Translations under genes and position numbers: made by a program | Shown here: positions 45,447-55,375 of the stretch, in pieces | Layout: each line of letters opens with the position of its first letter | Numbering within the stretch: position 1 is the first letter of the stretch | NCBI RefSeq assembly: GCF_002982135.1 | Contig: NZ_CP019981.1 | Location: forward strand, 558,001-622,000 | Length of the DNA stretch: 64,000 nt | Source: Pediococcus inopinatus | GTDB taxonomy: Bacteria > Bacillota > Bacilli > Lactobacillales > Lactobacillaceae | Direction of reading: 5' to 3' | The notes under the pieces: generated by a model | The model's database searches: none | Seen by the model: only the letters and a program-made list of their open reading frames with translations | Told to the model about the DNA's origin: nothing

Positions 45447-46634
45447 ATGCAAGAGAGACATTTATTTACATCGGAATCAGTTTCAGAGGGTCATCCAGAT
45501 AAAATTGCTGATCAAATCAGTGACGCTATTTTGGATGCCATGTTGGAACAAGATCCAGAAGCTCGAGTAGCCTGTGAAACGACCGTGACAACAGGATTAG
45601 TTGTTGTCGTTGGTGAAATTAGTACAACGGCTTATGTTGATATTCAAAAGACAGTTCGAAATACCATTAAAGAAATTGGTTATAAAGATGGTCAATACGG
45701 ATTTGATGGAGACAACTGTGCCGTGATGATTGCTATCGATGAACAATCACCTGATATTGCTCAGGGGGTTGACGATTCTTTAGAAACTCGTGAAGGTGAC
45801 GAGGATCCATTAGACAAGATTGGTGCTGGTGATCAGGGATTAATGTTTGGCTTTGCCATTGATGAAACACCTGAATTAATGCCATTACCAATTATGCTTA
45901 GTCATCATTTGATGCAAAAGACGGCTCAGGTTCGTAAATCTGGTGAATTACGTTACTTGCGTCCAGATGCTAAGGCTGAAGTGACTGTGGAGTATGATGA
46001 CAACGAAAAACCAGTTCGGGTTGATACCGTTGTTTTGAGTACTCAGCATGATCCAAACGTATTGCTTGAAACAATTCGTGAAGATGTCATTGAACATATT
46101 ATCAAACCAGTGATTCCTGCTGAGTTACTTGATGATAATACTAAGTATTTCATTAATCCAACTGGCCGCTTTGTTATTGGTGGACCACAAGGAGATGCCG
46201 GATTAACTGGTCGTAAGATTATTGTTGATACTTACGGTGGTTTTGCTCGTCATGGTGGCGGTGCTTTCTCCGGAAAAGACGCAACTAAAGTTGACCGTTC
46301 AGCTAGTTATGCGGCTCGTTACATTGCGAAAAACATTGTAGCTGCCGGACTGGCACACAAAGTTGAAGTTCAGATAGCTTATGCCATTGGTGTGGCTCAA
46401 CCAGTATCAATTTCTGTAGATACTTTTGGAACAGGAACTGTTTCAGAGGAAAAGCTTGCTGCCGCAATTCGAAAAGTTTTCGATTTACGACCAGCAGGAA
46501 TTATTAAAATGTTAGACTTGCAGCGACCAATTTACAAAAAGACCGCTGCTTATGGACATTTTGGTCGAACAGACGTTGATTTACCTTGGGAGCATACCGA
46601 TAAGGTCGATGCTTTAAAAGAATTATTGAAGTAA
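45447..46634 (+). CDS. metK: S-adenosylmethionine synthetase
   Basis: The 395-residue enzyme makes SAM from methionine and ATP. Motifs: [20 protein letters not shown] at the N-terminus (ATP/metal site), [40 protein letters not shown] with the GGGAFSGKD loop, and [14 protein letters not shown]. Full length. The ribosome site AAGGGGGAAA is part of the SMK box upstream, so high SAM represses translation. Followed by a terminator and then an MFS exporter gene. Confidence 0.98.
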   Translation: MQERHLFTSESVSEGHPDKIADQISDAILDAMLEQDPEARVACETTVTTGLVVVVGEISTTAYVDIQKTVRNTIKEIGYKDGQYGFDGDNCAVMIAIDEQSPDIAQGVDDSLETREGDEDPLDKIGAGDQGLMFGFAIDETPELMPLPIMLSHHLMQKTAQVRKSGELRYLRPDAKAEVTVEYDDNEKPVRVDTVVLSTQHDPNVLLETIREDVIEHIIKPVIPAELLDDNTKYFINPTGRFVIGGPQGDAGLTGRKIIVDTYGGFARHGGGAFSGKDATKVDRSASYAARYIAKNIVAAGLAHKVEVQIAYAIGVAQPVSISVDTFGTGTVSEEKLAAAIRKVFDLRPAGIIKMLDLQRPIYKKTAAYGHFGRTDVDLPWEHTDKVDALKELLK

Positions 46635-46645
46635 GAATTTAAATG

Positions 46646-46679
46646 ATCTCTTCCGCAATTCGCGTGGGAGAGGTTTTTT
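46646..46679 (+). terminator. Rho-independent terminator of metK
   Basis: Stem CTCTTCCGC / GCGTGGGAGAG with a small internal defect, then GTTTTTT. Confidence 0.75.
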
Positions 46680-46696
46680 AGTTGGAGAGGGACTAC

Positions 46697-48166
46697 ATGA
46701 CAACAAAAAAAACAAATGTTACTTTAGTCACCATTGCAATTTTTGTGGCCACATTTTTAACTGCCGTTGAAGGTACAATTGTATCAACGGCGATGCCTAC
46801 AATTGTTGGCGATTTACATGGCGTTAACTTAATGAACTGGATTGTATCCATTTATTTATTAACGAATGCGGTAGCAACGCCCATTTATGGGAAGTTGGCT
46901 GATCTTTTTGGGCGAAAACGAATTTTTATTATTGGAATTATGATTTTTATTATTGGATCGGTTTTAAGCGGAACTGCTAATTCGATGCCTACTTTGATTG
47001 GGTGGCGAGCCTTACAAGGGATTGGAGCCGGCTGTATTATGCCTGTTTCAAATACGATTATCGCTGACATTTATCCCTTCGAGAAACGAGCACGTGTGAT
47101 GGGATTCAATGGGGCTGCTTGGGGAATTGCGGCAATTATCGCGCCATTATTGGGTGGTTTTATTGTTGATAAACTGACTTGGCACTGGGTATTTTTCATT
47201 AATGTGCCAATCGGACTTTTGACAGTGTTATTGATCGCTTTGTATTTACACGAGAAACCACATACGGCTGTCGGCAAAATTGATTATTTAGGAAGTCTTT
47301 GGCTGACATTGACGTTATTGAGTCTAATGTATGGTTTTCAGATCCTTGGTGAAGCCAACTTTGCTTGGACGTCCGTGATAGTTTGCTTTGTCATTACCTT
47401 GGTAGCACTCTACTTATTTATCAATCGTGAAAAACGGGCATCAGATCCGATTATTTCGTTAAAATTATTTAAGAACCGTACTTTTGTCACCCAAAATTTG
47501 GCAACGATGCTTGTTTCTGGCTTTCTGATCGGTTTTGAAGTTTATTTGCCGACTTGGACGCAAGGAATTCTTGGCTTACCAGCTTCTTTGGCAGGGTTCG
47601 CGGTAACACCAAGTTCGGTAATGTGGATTTTTGGTTCGTTTTTAGCAGGGAAGTTTATTCTTAAACTAACACCAAAACAGACCTTGATGATTAGTTTGGT
47701 TTTCTTACTGATTGGTAGTGCCTGGCTGGCGTTACTTCCACAAACAACCCCATTTTGGTTGTTCTTTGTGATTGCCACCGTATTAGGAACAGGGTTTGGA
47801 ATTACCATTACATCGACTACGGTGACTTCACAACGGTTGGTTGCCGCAAAAGATATGGGAGTGGCAACTTCATTTAATACTTTGGCAAGAACGCTTGGTC
47901 AAACGCTGATGATGTCCATTTTTGGAATTATTATGAATGGGACTATGAATAAAGGGGTTGCCCATAATTCAGATCTTAATATTGGCATGATGAATAAGTT
48001 AATTAATCCGCAGACGGCTTCATCATTACCAGCCAAACTGATTCCAGAATTACGGACGATTTTGTATCAAGCCTTGCACAATATTTATTTAGCAGGTGTG
48101 ATCTTAATTGTACTGGCCATTTTAATTAATAGTTTGGATTATCGGCATTCAAAAACAACTAACTAA
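46697..48166 (+). CDS. MFS drug exporter, DHA2 family (14 TM)
   Basis: 489 residues with 14 predicted helices, as in EmrB/QacA proteins. Family motifs: FLTAVEGTIVSTAMPTIVGDL in helix 1 (motif D1), GKLADLFGRKRIF (motif A), LQGIGAGCIMPVSNTIIADI and GFNGAAWGIAAIIAPLLGGF (motif C). It exports hydrophobic or cationic compounds with protons; the substrate is unknown. ATG 46697 has GGAGAGG about 6 nt upstream, whereas the TTG at 46682 starts before that site. Transcription may come partly from the metK promoter. Ends at a bidirectional terminator. Confidence 0.93.
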   Translation: MTTKKTNVTLVTIAIFVATFLTAVEGTIVSTAMPTIVGDLHGVNLMNWIVSIYLLTNAVATPIYGKLADLFGRKRIFIIGIMIFIIGSVLSGTANSMPTLIGWRALQGIGAGCIMPVSNTIIADIYPFEKRARVMGFNGAAWGIAAIIAPLLGGFIVDKLTWHWVFFINVPIGLLTVLLIALYLHEKPHTAVGKIDYLGSLWLTLTLLSLMYGFQILGEANFAWTSVIVCFVITLVALYLFINREKRASDPIISLKLFKNRTFVTQNLATMLVSGFLIGFEVYLPTWTQGILGLPASLAGFAVTPSSVMWIFGSFLAGKFILKLTPKQTLMISLVFLLIGSAWLALLPQTTPFWLFFVIATVLGTGFGITITSTTVTSQRLVAAKDMGVATSFNTLARTLGQTLMMSIFGIIMNGTMNKGVAHNSDLNIGMMNKLINPQTASSLPAKLIPELRTILYQALHNIYLAGVILIVLAILINSLDYRHSKTTN

Positions 48167-48208
48167 AAAATCGATTTCTGCCTTTAAAAGCAGGAATCGA
48201 TTTTTTTA
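48167..48208. terminator. bidirectional terminator
   Basis: AAAAATCGATTTCTGC / GCAGGAATCGATTTTT with one mismatch between the convergent MFS and mnmM genes. Confidence 0.88.
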
Positions 48209-48772
48209 GCGTTTTTGAATGGCAAATAAAATTGGCGGATCATTTTGTTGATTAATGAACTGATAGGTTAACACTTGAAAGTCTTTTTGAGGTAAATTTT
48301 TTAGGAAATCTTGTAGGGATTCAAGTTCTTCACGCCCACCTGGATGACCATAGTAACTGACGACAACGACTAAACCACCGACACTTAGCATTGATAAACA
48401 TTGATTGATAGCCGCAATGGTCGTTTTGCCATGGGTTACCACTGATTTATCGCTTCCTGGGAGATAGCCGAGGTTAAAAATAGCTGCTGAAATTTCCGTA
48501 TCTTCTGGGGTATGGTTGTTAATGTGTTCATGGCCATCCTTGATCAAAGTCGTTTGGGGTAACAATCCAGTTAATAAGAGTTGGGTTTTCGTTTTCTCTA
48601 ATCCGCTTGATTGAACATCAAATCCATAGACATGGCCAGATTTTCCTACACTGGCGGCTAAATAAACAGTATCGTTTCCATTTCCGACGGTGGCATCAAT
48701 CACAGTATCTCCTGGGACAACCACTTGATCTAACAAAGTGTGACTATAACGTAATGCTGATTCTAAATTCAT
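48206..48772 (-). CDS. mnmM: tRNA methyltransferase MnmM (YtqB family)
   Basis: 188-residue class I SAM-dependent methyltransferase. The SAM loop is VIDATVGNGNDTVYLA, followed by YGFDVQ, AAIFNLGYLPGSDK (the family's NLGYLPG signature) and VVVVSYYGHPGG. YtqB of Bacillus, the relative, methylates nm5s2U at tRNA wobble position 34 in bacteria that lack the MnmC methylase domain. About 190 residues is normal. ATG 48772 overlaps the 3' end of the PAP2 gene by 4 bp, so the two are cotranscribed and probably translationally coupled. Confidence 0.88.
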   Translation of the reverse strand: MNLESALRYSHTLLDQVVVPGDTVIDATVGNGNDTVYLAASVGKSGHVYGFDVQSSGLEKTKTQLLLTGLLPQTTLIKDGHEHINNHTPEDTEISAAIFNLGYLPGSDKSVVTHGKTTIAAINQCLSMLSVGGLVVVVSYYGHPGGREELESLQDFLKNLPQKDFQVLTYQFINQQNDPPILFAIQKR

Positions 48773-49413
48773 TTTTGAACAAGCTCCTTTTTACTTGGCA
48801 AAACTAAATAGGCAGTCAATAAGACAATGGTGGTCCCCAAAAGAAAGCCACCAAGTACGTCACTAGGGTAGTGGACGTTTAAGTAAATACGTGAAATTCC
48901 AATTAGGATAATAAAAATAAAGGCAATTAGATAAATGAGCCAGCGCTGCCAACTTTTTTTAACCAGCACAGCTGCAATGATAATGATAGTTCCTAAAAGA
49001 ACTGTAATACCAGTAGAATGGCCACTTGGAAAACTATAACCCCCAATGGAAATCAGTTTATGAAGGGGACGAGGTCTTTTAATAATTAGTTTGATGGCTT
49101 GATTTCCAGAAGTTGCGAGTAAAAGAGCAAGTGCGGTAAAGCTCAGTAATCTAGAATGTTTTTTGTAAAGTAGCCAAGCAACCAAGACTAAAATAAAACC
49201 AATGTGCGGTAATGGATTACCTAGAGTTGTTAAGAATAGAAAAAAACTAGTTTTGTTTGCTGTGCGATTTGTTTGAATAAAGCTGGCGATAATTTGATCA
49301 AATTGTTTAACCAAATTAGTTTGTAAGTAAACTGAGGTCATCAGACCAATAAAAAGAATAGCAGTGATTAAACCAAAAATGAGCCATAAATGATGTTGTT
49401 TAGTGGATGACAT
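48769..49413 (-). CDS. PAP2-family membrane phosphatase
   Basis: 214 residues with six membrane helices. The three phosphatase motifs are present: KLIIKRPRP, SFPSGHSTG and SRIYLNVHYPSDVLGG. Such enzymes dephosphorylate phosphatidic acid, undecaprenyl pyrophosphate (BcrC/PgpB type) or phosphatidylglycerophosphate. The exact lipid cannot be told. AGGAGAATTT precedes the ATG. First gene of a two-gene unit with mnmM, divergent from leuS. Confidence 0.92.
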   Translation of the reverse strand: MSSTKQHHLWLIFGLITAILFIGLMTSVYLQTNLVKQFDQIIASFIQTNRTANKTSFFLFLTTLGNPLPHIGFILVLVAWLLYKKHSRLLSFTALALLLATSGNQAIKLIIKRPRPLHKLISIGGYSFPSGHSTGITVLLGTIIIIAAVLVKKSWQRWLIYLIAFIFIILIGISRIYLNVHYPSDVLGGFLLGTTIVLLTAYLVLPSKKELVQK

Positions 49414-49519
49414 AAAATTCTCCTTCTTAACTTTCCTAATGCGCTTCTAGTATATCAGATTTCTATCAGCATCTTGCTTTTTTGTGGTTAGTTTGATAGG
49501 ATTAATCCATTAATATTAG

Positions 49520-49760
49520 TTGAAAAGAAATAGTAAGCACAGAACCCTTTTTCAGAAACTATACGGTTAATGTGAGTATGGATTGGAACTGTGCTGAACT
49601 CATCTTTTTGGTGATTAATGGTGAAGACAAAGTAGCTGTTAACGTGAATTCGCGTTAAGAATTTGAGAGTTCGACTGACTTATTCAATCGTAAATATAGG
49701 TGGTACCGCGGAAACTTCCGTCCTATAAGATATTTTTTGATATCTTATAGGACTTTTTTT
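49520..49760 (+). promoter_or_regulatory. T-box leader of leuS (specifier CTC, Leu)
   Basis: Stem I base TGAAAAGA / TCTTTTTG, the S-turn AGTA opposite the specifier loop GAACTCA, so the specifier is CTC (49599-49601). The T-box AGGTGGTACCGCG is at 49698-49710; its TGGT matches the ACCA end of tRNA-Leu. The terminator is GTCCTATAAGATA / TATCTTATAGGAC with T run (49720-49760). Uncharged tRNA-Leu should allow read-through. Confidence 0.95.
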
Positions 49761-49782
49761 ATTTTAGAAAGGGTGGAACAAA

Positions 49783-52197
49783 TTGGCATATAATCACGAT
49801 ATAATTGAGCGCAAATGGCAGCATTACTGGCGCGAAAACAAAACATTCAAAACAGTTGAGGATTCAAGCAAGCCTAAATACTATGTTTTGGATATGTTCC
49901 CTTATCCTTCTGGTCAGGGTTTACATGTTGGGCATCCTGAAGGCTACACAGCAACTGATATCATGGCTCGTTTCAAACGGATGCAAGGCTACAAAGTTCT
50001 TCATCCAATGGGTTGGGATGCATTCGGATTACCAGCTGAACAATACGCATTGAAAACTGGCCATAATCCCCGTGAATTTACTAATCAAAATATTAAAAAT
50101 TTTAAACGTCAAATTCGCTCACTTGGTTTTTCATATGATTGGGATCGTGAAATTAACACAACCGACCCTAAGTACTACAAGTGGACTCAGTGGATTTTTG
50201 AACAATTATATAAAAAGGGATTAGCTTACGAAAAAGAAACCCTAGTTAACTGGGCTCCTGATATGATGGGAGGCACAGTTGTTGCCAATGAAGAAGTTAT
50301 TAATGGCAAAACAGAACGTGGTGGATATCCGGTTTATCGGGTTCCAATGAAGCAGTGGATGCTTAAGATTACGGCATATGCAGATCGGCTGTTGGATGAC
50401 TTAGATTTAATTGATTGGCCTGAAAGCATTAAAGAAATGCAACGTAACTGGATCGGTCGTTCAACAGGTGCTAGCGTCAACTTTAAAGTTGAAGGTACAG
50501 ATGATGAAATTGAAGTCTATACAACCCGTCCTGACACGCTGTTTGGCGCAAGTTACATGGTTATCGCACCAGAACACTCATTGGTCAAAAAGATCACGAC
50601 AGACGCTCAAAAAGCAGCTGTGGAAGCCTATGAGAAGAAGATTGAAACTAAATCTGATTTGGAGCGGACCGATTTAAACAAAGACAAGACCGGTGTATTC
50701 ACTGGAGCTTACGGAATTAATCCAGTTAATGGCGAAAAATTACCAATTTGGATTGCCGATTATGTGTTGGCTTCATACGGAACTGGTGCAATTATGGCTG
50801 TTCCGGCGCATGATCAACGTGATTGGGAGTTTGCCAAGAAGTTTGATTTGCCAATAAAACCAGTTATTGAAGGCGGCGATGTAGAGGATGCTCCTTACAC
50901 TGGGGATGGTGTGCACATTAACTCTGAGTTCTTAAATGGCTTGGATAAGGCGACGGCGATTGATAAAATGTTGGCCTGGCTTGAAGATAAGGGTGCTGGG
51001 CATAAGAAAGTTAATTACCGTTTACGGGACTGGATTTTCTCACGCCAACGTTACTGGGGTGAACCAATTCCCGTCATTCACTGGGAAGATGGGGAAACAA
51101 CTTTAGTCCCAGAAGACGAATTGCCACTAAAATTACCAGCAACAAAAGATCTTCAAACTTCTGGATCATACGAAAGTCCGCTTGCTAACCTGACAGATTG
51201 GGTTAATGTTGTAGATAAAAATGGTCGTAAGGGCCGGCGTGAAACAAACACAATGCCACAATGGGCGGGGAGTTCATGGTATTTCTTGAGATATATTGAT
51301 CCACATAATGAAGATCGAATTGCTGATATGGATCTTTTGAAGGAATGGTTACCCGTTGATCTATATATCGGTGGTGCAGAGCATGCGGTCTTACATTTAC
51401 TTTATGCCCGATTCTGGCACAAAGTTTTGTATGATATCGGAGTTGTTCCAACTAAGGAACCTTTCCAGAGGTTGGTTAACCAAGGCATGATCTTGGGTGA
51501 TAATCACGAAAAAATGTCTAAGTCTAAAGGCAACGTTATTAATCCAGATGATATTGTGGATCAGTACGGCGCAGATACCTTGCGGCTTTACGAAATGTTC
51601 ATGGGACCTTTGACTGAATCGGTGGCATGGAGTGAAGATGGCATTCATGGTAGTGAAAAATGGATTGAACGTGTTTGGCGTTTGATGATTGATGAAAATA
51701 ATCATCCTCGTGATCGCGTGACAACATTTAATGATGGCAAACTTGATAAAGTTTATAATCAGACTGTGAAGAAAGTCACGGAAGATTTTGAACATTTACA
51801 TTACAACACGGCCATTTCCCAAATGATGGTATTTGTGAACGAAGCGTATAAGGTAGATGCCTTACCTTTAGCCTACATGGAAGGCTTTGTAAAAATGATT
51901 TCACCAATTATGCCGCATGTTGCAGAAGAATTATGGCAATTATTAGGTCATAATGAAACCATTACGTATGCTGCTTGGCCAACTTTTGATCCGAAAAAAT
52001 TGGAAGAATCAACAGTTCAAATCGTTCTTCAAGTGAACGGTAAAGTTCGTTCTCACATGAAGGTTGCTAAAGACACAAGCAAAGATGAACTCGAGAAATT
52101 GGCTTTGGCCGATGCAGGTATGCAAGAATGGTTAGATGGCAAAACGATCCGAAAGGTGATTGCCATTCCAAATAAGATTGTGAATATCGTTGTTTAA
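49783..52197 (+). CDS. leuS: leucyl-tRNA synthetase
   Basis: 804-residue class I synthetase. HIGH motif appears as [16 protein letters not shown] (HVGH), with the CP1 editing domain containing [13 protein letters not shown] and [18 protein letters not shown]. The KMSKS motif is MSKSKGN, and the zinc-like or catalytic region [16 protein letters not shown] follows the family. The C-terminal anticodon-binding part and [14 protein letters not shown] are complete. TTG start, 49783, with AAAGGGTGG upstream. Controlled by the T-box leader. Confidence 0.98.
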   Translation: MAYNHDIIERKWQHYWRENKTFKTVEDSSKPKYYVLDMFPYPSGQGLHVGHPEGYTATDIMARFKRMQGYKVLHPMGWDAFGLPAEQYALKTGHNPREFTNQNIKNFKRQIRSLGFSYDWDREINTTDPKYYKWTQWIFEQLYKKGLAYEKETLVNWAPDMMGGTVVANEEVINGKTERGGYPVYRVPMKQWMLKITAYADRLLDDLDLIDWPESIKEMQRNWIGRSTGASVNFKVEGTDDEIEVYTTRPDTLFGASYMVIAPEHSLVKKITTDAQKAAVEAYEKKIETKSDLERTDLNKDKTGVFTGAYGINPVNGEKLPIWIADYVLASYGTGAIMAVPAHDQRDWEFAKKFDLPIKPVIEGGDVEDAPYTGDGVHINSEFLNGLDKATAIDKMLAWLEDKGAGHKKVNYRLRDWIFSRQRYWGEPIPVIHWEDGETTLVPEDELPLKLPATKDLQTSGSYESPLANLTDWVNVVDKNGRKGRRETNTMPQWAGSSWYFLRYIDPHNEDRIADMDLLKEWLPVDLYIGGAEHAVLHLLYARFWHKVLYDIGVVPTKEPFQRLVNQGMILGDNHEKMSKSKGNVINPDDIVDQYGADTLRLYEMFMGPLTESVAWSEDGIHGSEKWIERVWRLMIDENNHPRDRVTTFNDGKLDKVYNQTVKKVTEDFEHLHYNTAISQMMVFVNEAYKVDALPLAYMEGFVKMISPIMPHVAEELWQLLGHNETITYAAWPTFDPKKLEESTVQIVLQVNGKVRSHMKVAKDTSKDELEKLALADAGMQEWLDGKTIRKVIAIPNKIVNIVV

Positions 52198-52217
52198 TTC
52201 AACTAAATAAACAGATC

Positions 52218-52255
52218 CAAAAGGCGCCCAGAGCTTATTTCTGGACGCCTTTTTG
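52218..52255 (+). terminator. Rho-independent terminator of leuS
   Basis: AAAAGGCGCCCAGA / CTGGACGCCTTTT with one mismatch and T run. Confidence 0.85.
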
Positions 52256-52340
52256 TTAGACTTGAAAGTAATTCTAGATATGATACGCTAGAACTTAGTA
52301 TTTTGAAATTATTCAATTGAAAATAGAGGCTTTAAAAAAT

Positions 52341-52667
52341 ATGACTATTGATAGTATAGTGGGCAACATCGTTTCAGAAATTAATATGCGGTTGCATCCT
52401 CGCACAGATGGAATTAAGTACCAGTTTGAGAGATGCACATTTCCTGTTACATTTACGCGGGATGGCTATAAAGAGGCTGACGGTTGTGCCATTTTTTTAG
52501 TAGAAACAGATGGCAGCTATACAGTGACTAAGTTTGAGTCGCGGTACATGGATGTTGAAGATCCCTTGCGGAAAGTCTATCACGGAGCCTATTTTGAATG
52601 CGATGAGGAACCGACAGCCATGGACGAGCTCATTGAAGACGTGGCAGCCGGGGTTTCAAAAAATTAA
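52341..52667 (+). CDS. small acidic protein of unknown function
   Basis: 108 residues from ATG 52341, which has AGAGGC about 10 nt upstream. A longer frame begins at a TTG at 52317. The sequence (IVSEINMRLHPRTDGIKYQF, then SRYMDVEDPLRKVYHGAYFE) has no membrane segment or motif known to me. A TATGAT near 52277 could be its -10. It lies between leuS and a candidate minus-strand sRNA whose terminator almost touches its stop codon. No partner gene is obvious. Confidence 0.65.
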   Translation: MTIDSIVGNIVSEINMRLHPRTDGIKYQFERCTFPVTFTRDGYKEADGCAIFLVETDGSYTVTKFESRYMDVEDPLRKVYHGAYFECDEEPTAMDELIEDVAAGVSKN

Positions 52668-52676
52668 TTATGGATA

Positions 52677-52731
52677 CAAAAAAGAACGCCAGACCACTAT
52701 AAATGGTCTGGCGTTCAGCACTATCTCAACT
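52677..52731 (-). ncRNA. candidate 55-nt small RNA on the minus strand
   Basis: The predicted promoter (TTGCTA, 17 bp, TATACT on the minus strand) starts transcription near 52731. After about 15 nt (GGAGTTGAGATAGTGCT) there is a perfect 13-bp stem GAACGCCAGACCA / TGGTCTGGCGTTC and six T. The stem has T tract only on the minus strand, so it cannot serve the plus-strand gene well. No minus-strand reading frame is present. Together this is a complete minimal transcription unit for an sRNA with no gene of its own. Confidence 0.5.
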
Positions 52732-52737
52732 CCAACT

Positions 52738-52766
52738 AGTATACCGCAAAGTTTTGAATTTAGCAA
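52738..52766 (-). promoter_or_regulatory. promoter of the minus-strand sRNA candidate
   Basis: Minus strand TTGCTA (52766-52761), 17-bp spacer, TATACT (52743-52738). Confidence 0.6.
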
Positions 52767-52834
52767 AGGCCGTTTTCGTTTTTTTAACGATCCTCGCTCA
52801 TTTCTTTATATTTTCTTACGAAATAAATTAAAAT

Positions 52835-52862
52835 TTGAATTGCCTTCAAGGCATGATAAAAT
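52835..52862 (+). promoter_or_regulatory. promoter of the MurJ-like gene with a palindrome in its spacer
   Basis: TTGAAT (52835-52840), 16-bp spacer, TAAAAT (52857-52862). The spacer contains TGCCTTCAAGGCA (52841-52853), a perfect 6-bp palindrome that could be an operator. Confidence 0.6.
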
Positions 52863-52899
52863 AGTTAAGATTGAGTAATTGAAAGCAGGTCAACAAATT

Positions 52900-54579
52900 A
52901 TGTCTGAAGAACCTCAAAATAACCAACAAACAACTAGCGCGGGATTTCAACCGTTGCGAAACACTAATAAAGAATCTAGTTCAAAAGATAAAATGATCGA
53001 GGGATCAGCCTGGATGACGGCGGGAAGTATTTTTTCTCGGATTCTGGGGGCAATCTACATAATTCCCTGGGTGATTTGGTTTGGTAGTATGAGTGATAAC
53101 GCGAATGCGTTGTTTGCTAAGGGATATAATATTTATAGTTTTTTCCTAATTGCTGCGATTGCGGGGATTCCCTCTGCAATCGCCAAACAAGTTGCGCATT
53201 ATAATACAATCAATGAGTTTGCGGTAGGACAACGACTGTATAAACGCGGGTTGTTACTATCCGGAGCCACTGGGATCATTTGCGCGTTAATTCTGTACTT
53301 TGGTGCACCGGTGCTTTCGAGTGGGGATGTGAATGTGATTCCTATTCTGCATTCGTTAGCCTGGGCAGTTTTGGTTATTCCCACAATGAGTTTAACCCGG
53401 GGCTTTTTCCAGGGGTATCAGGAAATGGCACCGTCTGCGATTTCGCAGTTTGTCGAACAGCTAGCCCGGGTAGTGTATATGTTAGTTACTGCGTTTCTAA
53501 TTATGAAAGTGCAGCATGGTAATTGGGTCAGCGCAGTTTCGCAGTCTACGTTTGCAGCGTTTATTGGTGCCATTGGGGGAATGTTAGTGCTTGTTTTCTA
53601 TTATTTGCGCCATCGCAGTCGTTTGCGAGAGTTAGCCCAAAATAGTAAACAAGAGTTAGCGATTCCAACAAAACAACTCTATAAAGAAATTATTGCACAA
53701 GCAACACCATTTATTATTATTGGCTCGGCAATCACCATTTTTCAACTGATTGATCAGTATTCATTCTTTAGTATTATGAACCACGTCTTCAACTATTCGA
53801 CCTCACTTGTGAATACCCTTTACGCTGATTTTGCGTTTAACTCGAATAAATTAGTGATGATTGTTGTTTCTTTGGGCTCGGCAATGGCCATTACAGCTGT
53901 TCCAATGCTTTCAGAGGCAAAAACGCGTGGGGATAAACGGGAAATTAATAGCCAGATTACGGATGCTTTGTTACTATTTGCATTCTTTATGATTCCCGCA
54001 GCTTTAGGGATGGCAGCTGTAGCCCAACCGCTAAACACATTATTTTATCACTATGATGTAGTTGGGACTTCCATTTTGGAGGTCTCTGCCTACGTTTCCG
54101 TCATTCTAGGGCTCTTTACCGTCATCTCGGCAATTATGCAGGGGGTTTCCGAAAACGTGCGGGCAGTCGCTTATTTTGCGATTGGCGTGGTTGTGAAGCT
54201 TGTCCTTCAGTATCCGCTGGTCGCTTACTTAGGAGCGATGGGGCCAATCCTTTCGACAGGAATCGGATTTTGTGTGGTTAGTTGGCTGATCTTACGCCAT
54301 TTAAATCAAGAATACGGAATTGGTTTTAAACGAATGAGTAAACCAATTTCTGGGATCCTCGGGTTTAGTTTATTGACATTTATTGTTGCTTTTGCAGTCG
54401 TTCGGCTGGCTTATTTGTTCTTGGATCCTTACAGCAAGATGATAGCAGTAGTCGTTTGTGTTTTAGCAGCTTGCCTAGGCGGTTTTGTCTATTTATACGC
54501 GACATTAAAGACAAGGTTGGCAGATGTCATGCTGGGATCCAGAGTGGAACGAATTCGACGATTATTGAGAATTCATTAA
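52900..54579 (+). CDS. SpoVB/MurJ-type lipid flippase (YtgP-like)
   Basis: 559 residues with 14 predicted helices after a polar N-terminal tail. It belongs to the MVF/polysaccharide exporter superfamily: GSAWMTAGSIFSRILGAIYIIPW, GYNIYSFFLIAAIAGIPSAIAK, RGFFQGYQEMAPSAISQFVEQ. This is the pattern of YtgP/MurJ, which flips lipid II for peptidoglycan synthesis in Firmicutes. It differs from the Wzx-type protein at 586. ATG 52900 with AGCAGGT 9 nt upstream is preferred over the TTG at 52879. The RsuA-type gene starts 10 bp after it, the usual order ytgP-ytzG in Firmicutes. Confidence 0.9.
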   Translation: MSEEPQNNQQTTSAGFQPLRNTNKESSSKDKMIEGSAWMTAGSIFSRILGAIYIIPWVIWFGSMSDNANALFAKGYNIYSFFLIAAIAGIPSAIAKQVAHYNTINEFAVGQRLYKRGLLLSGATGIICALILYFGAPVLSSGDVNVIPILHSLAWAVLVIPTMSLTRGFFQGYQEMAPSAISQFVEQLARVVYMLVTAFLIMKVQHGNWVSAVSQSTFAAFIGAIGGMLVLVFYYLRHRSRLRELAQNSKQELAIPTKQLYKEIIAQATPFIIIGSAITIFQLIDQYSFFSIMNHVFNYSTSLVNTLYADFAFNSNKLVMIVVSLGSAMAITAVPMLSEAKTRGDKREINSQITDALLLFAFFMIPAALGMAAVAQPLNTLFYHYDVVGTSILEVSAYVSVILGLFTVISAIMQGVSENVRAVAYFAIGVVVKLVLQYPLVAYLGAMGPILSTGIGFCVVSWLILRHLNQEYGIGFKRMSKPISGILGFSLLTFIVAFAVVRLAYLFLDPYSKMIAVVVCVLAACLGGFVYLYATLKTRLADVMLGSRVERIRRLLRIH

Positions 54580-54589
54580 GGGGTGAATT

Positions 54590-55315
54590 ATGCGAGTTGA
54601 TAAGTTTTTACATCAAATGAACGTGGGCACACGAAATCAGATTACCCAACTGATCAAAAAAGGGAAGGTGACCTTAAATGCCCAGCGTGTCCGTAATGGG
54701 AAAACTCAATTAGATCCTGCCCAAGACTTAGTTAAACTGGGTGAACAAGAAATTAAGTATCAGGTTCACTATTATTATTTACTAAATAAGCCACTAGGTG
54801 TGATTTCGGCTTCGACTGATACTCACCAAAAAACAGTCATGGATATATTCAATAAATCAGATTATCGGCCGGATTTGTTTCCAGTCGGGCGCCTAGATAA
54901 AGATACAGAAGGATTATTGCTGATTACCAATGATGGCGACCTTGCACATAAATTATTGTCACCAGCTCATCATATTAAAAAAACCTATGAAGCAACGGTA
55001 ACCGGAAAATTAGATGATGCAGTAATCGAGAAGTTTGCTAAGGGAATTGAACTAAAAGACGGGACCCAACTTTATCCGGCTCGGCTTGAAATTTTGGATT
55101 ATAACAAGATGGAGGATACAACGACTATTCATGTTGAAATTCAAGAGGGCAAGTATCATCAGGTACGCAGAATGTTTGGTGCAGTAGGGCAAAAGGTTGT
55201 CAATCTACAGCGAATTCAGATGGGGCCCCTTTCTATTGACGAAGGGTTACTACCCGGAAATTATCGTGAACTAACTCAAACAGAAGTTGACGATTTACTA
55301 AAATTAACCGAATGA
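54590..55315 (+). CDS. pseudouridine synthase, RsuA/RluB family
   Basis: 241 residues: N-terminal S4 RNA-binding domain (MRVDKFLHQMNVGTRNQITQ, then IKKGKVTLN), then the catalytic domain with LLNKPLGVIS and the active-site Asp in GRLDKDTEGLLLITNDGDLAH, and EGKYHQVRRMFGAVG near the end. It should make pseudouridine in 16S rRNA (position 516 type) or a related site. Second gene of the operon with the MurJ-like flippase, GGGGTG just upstream. Ends at a terminator shared with convergent nnrD. Confidence 0.93.
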   Translation: MRVDKFLHQMNVGTRNQITQLIKKGKVTLNAQRVRNGKTQLDPAQDLVKLGEQEIKYQVHYYYLLNKPLGVISASTDTHQKTVMDIFNKSDYRPDLFPVGRLDKDTEGLLLITNDGDLAHKLLSPAHHIKKTYEATVTGKLDDAVIEKFAKGIELKDGTQLYPARLEILDYNKMEDTTTIHVEIQEGKYHQVRRMFGAVGQKVVNLQRIQMGPLSIDEGLLPGNYRELTQTEVDDLLKLTE

Positions 55316-55321
55316 AATTAA

Positions 55322-55370
55322 ATTAAAAGACTCCTTAGTGAATTTGAGAATTCGCTAGGAAGCCTTTTTT
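55322..55370. terminator. terminator between rsuA-like and nnrD genes
   Basis: Hairpin CTCCTTAGTGAATT / AATTCGCTAGGAAG with two mismatches; A run before, T run after. Confidence 0.65.
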
Positions 55371-55375
55371 GCTGA

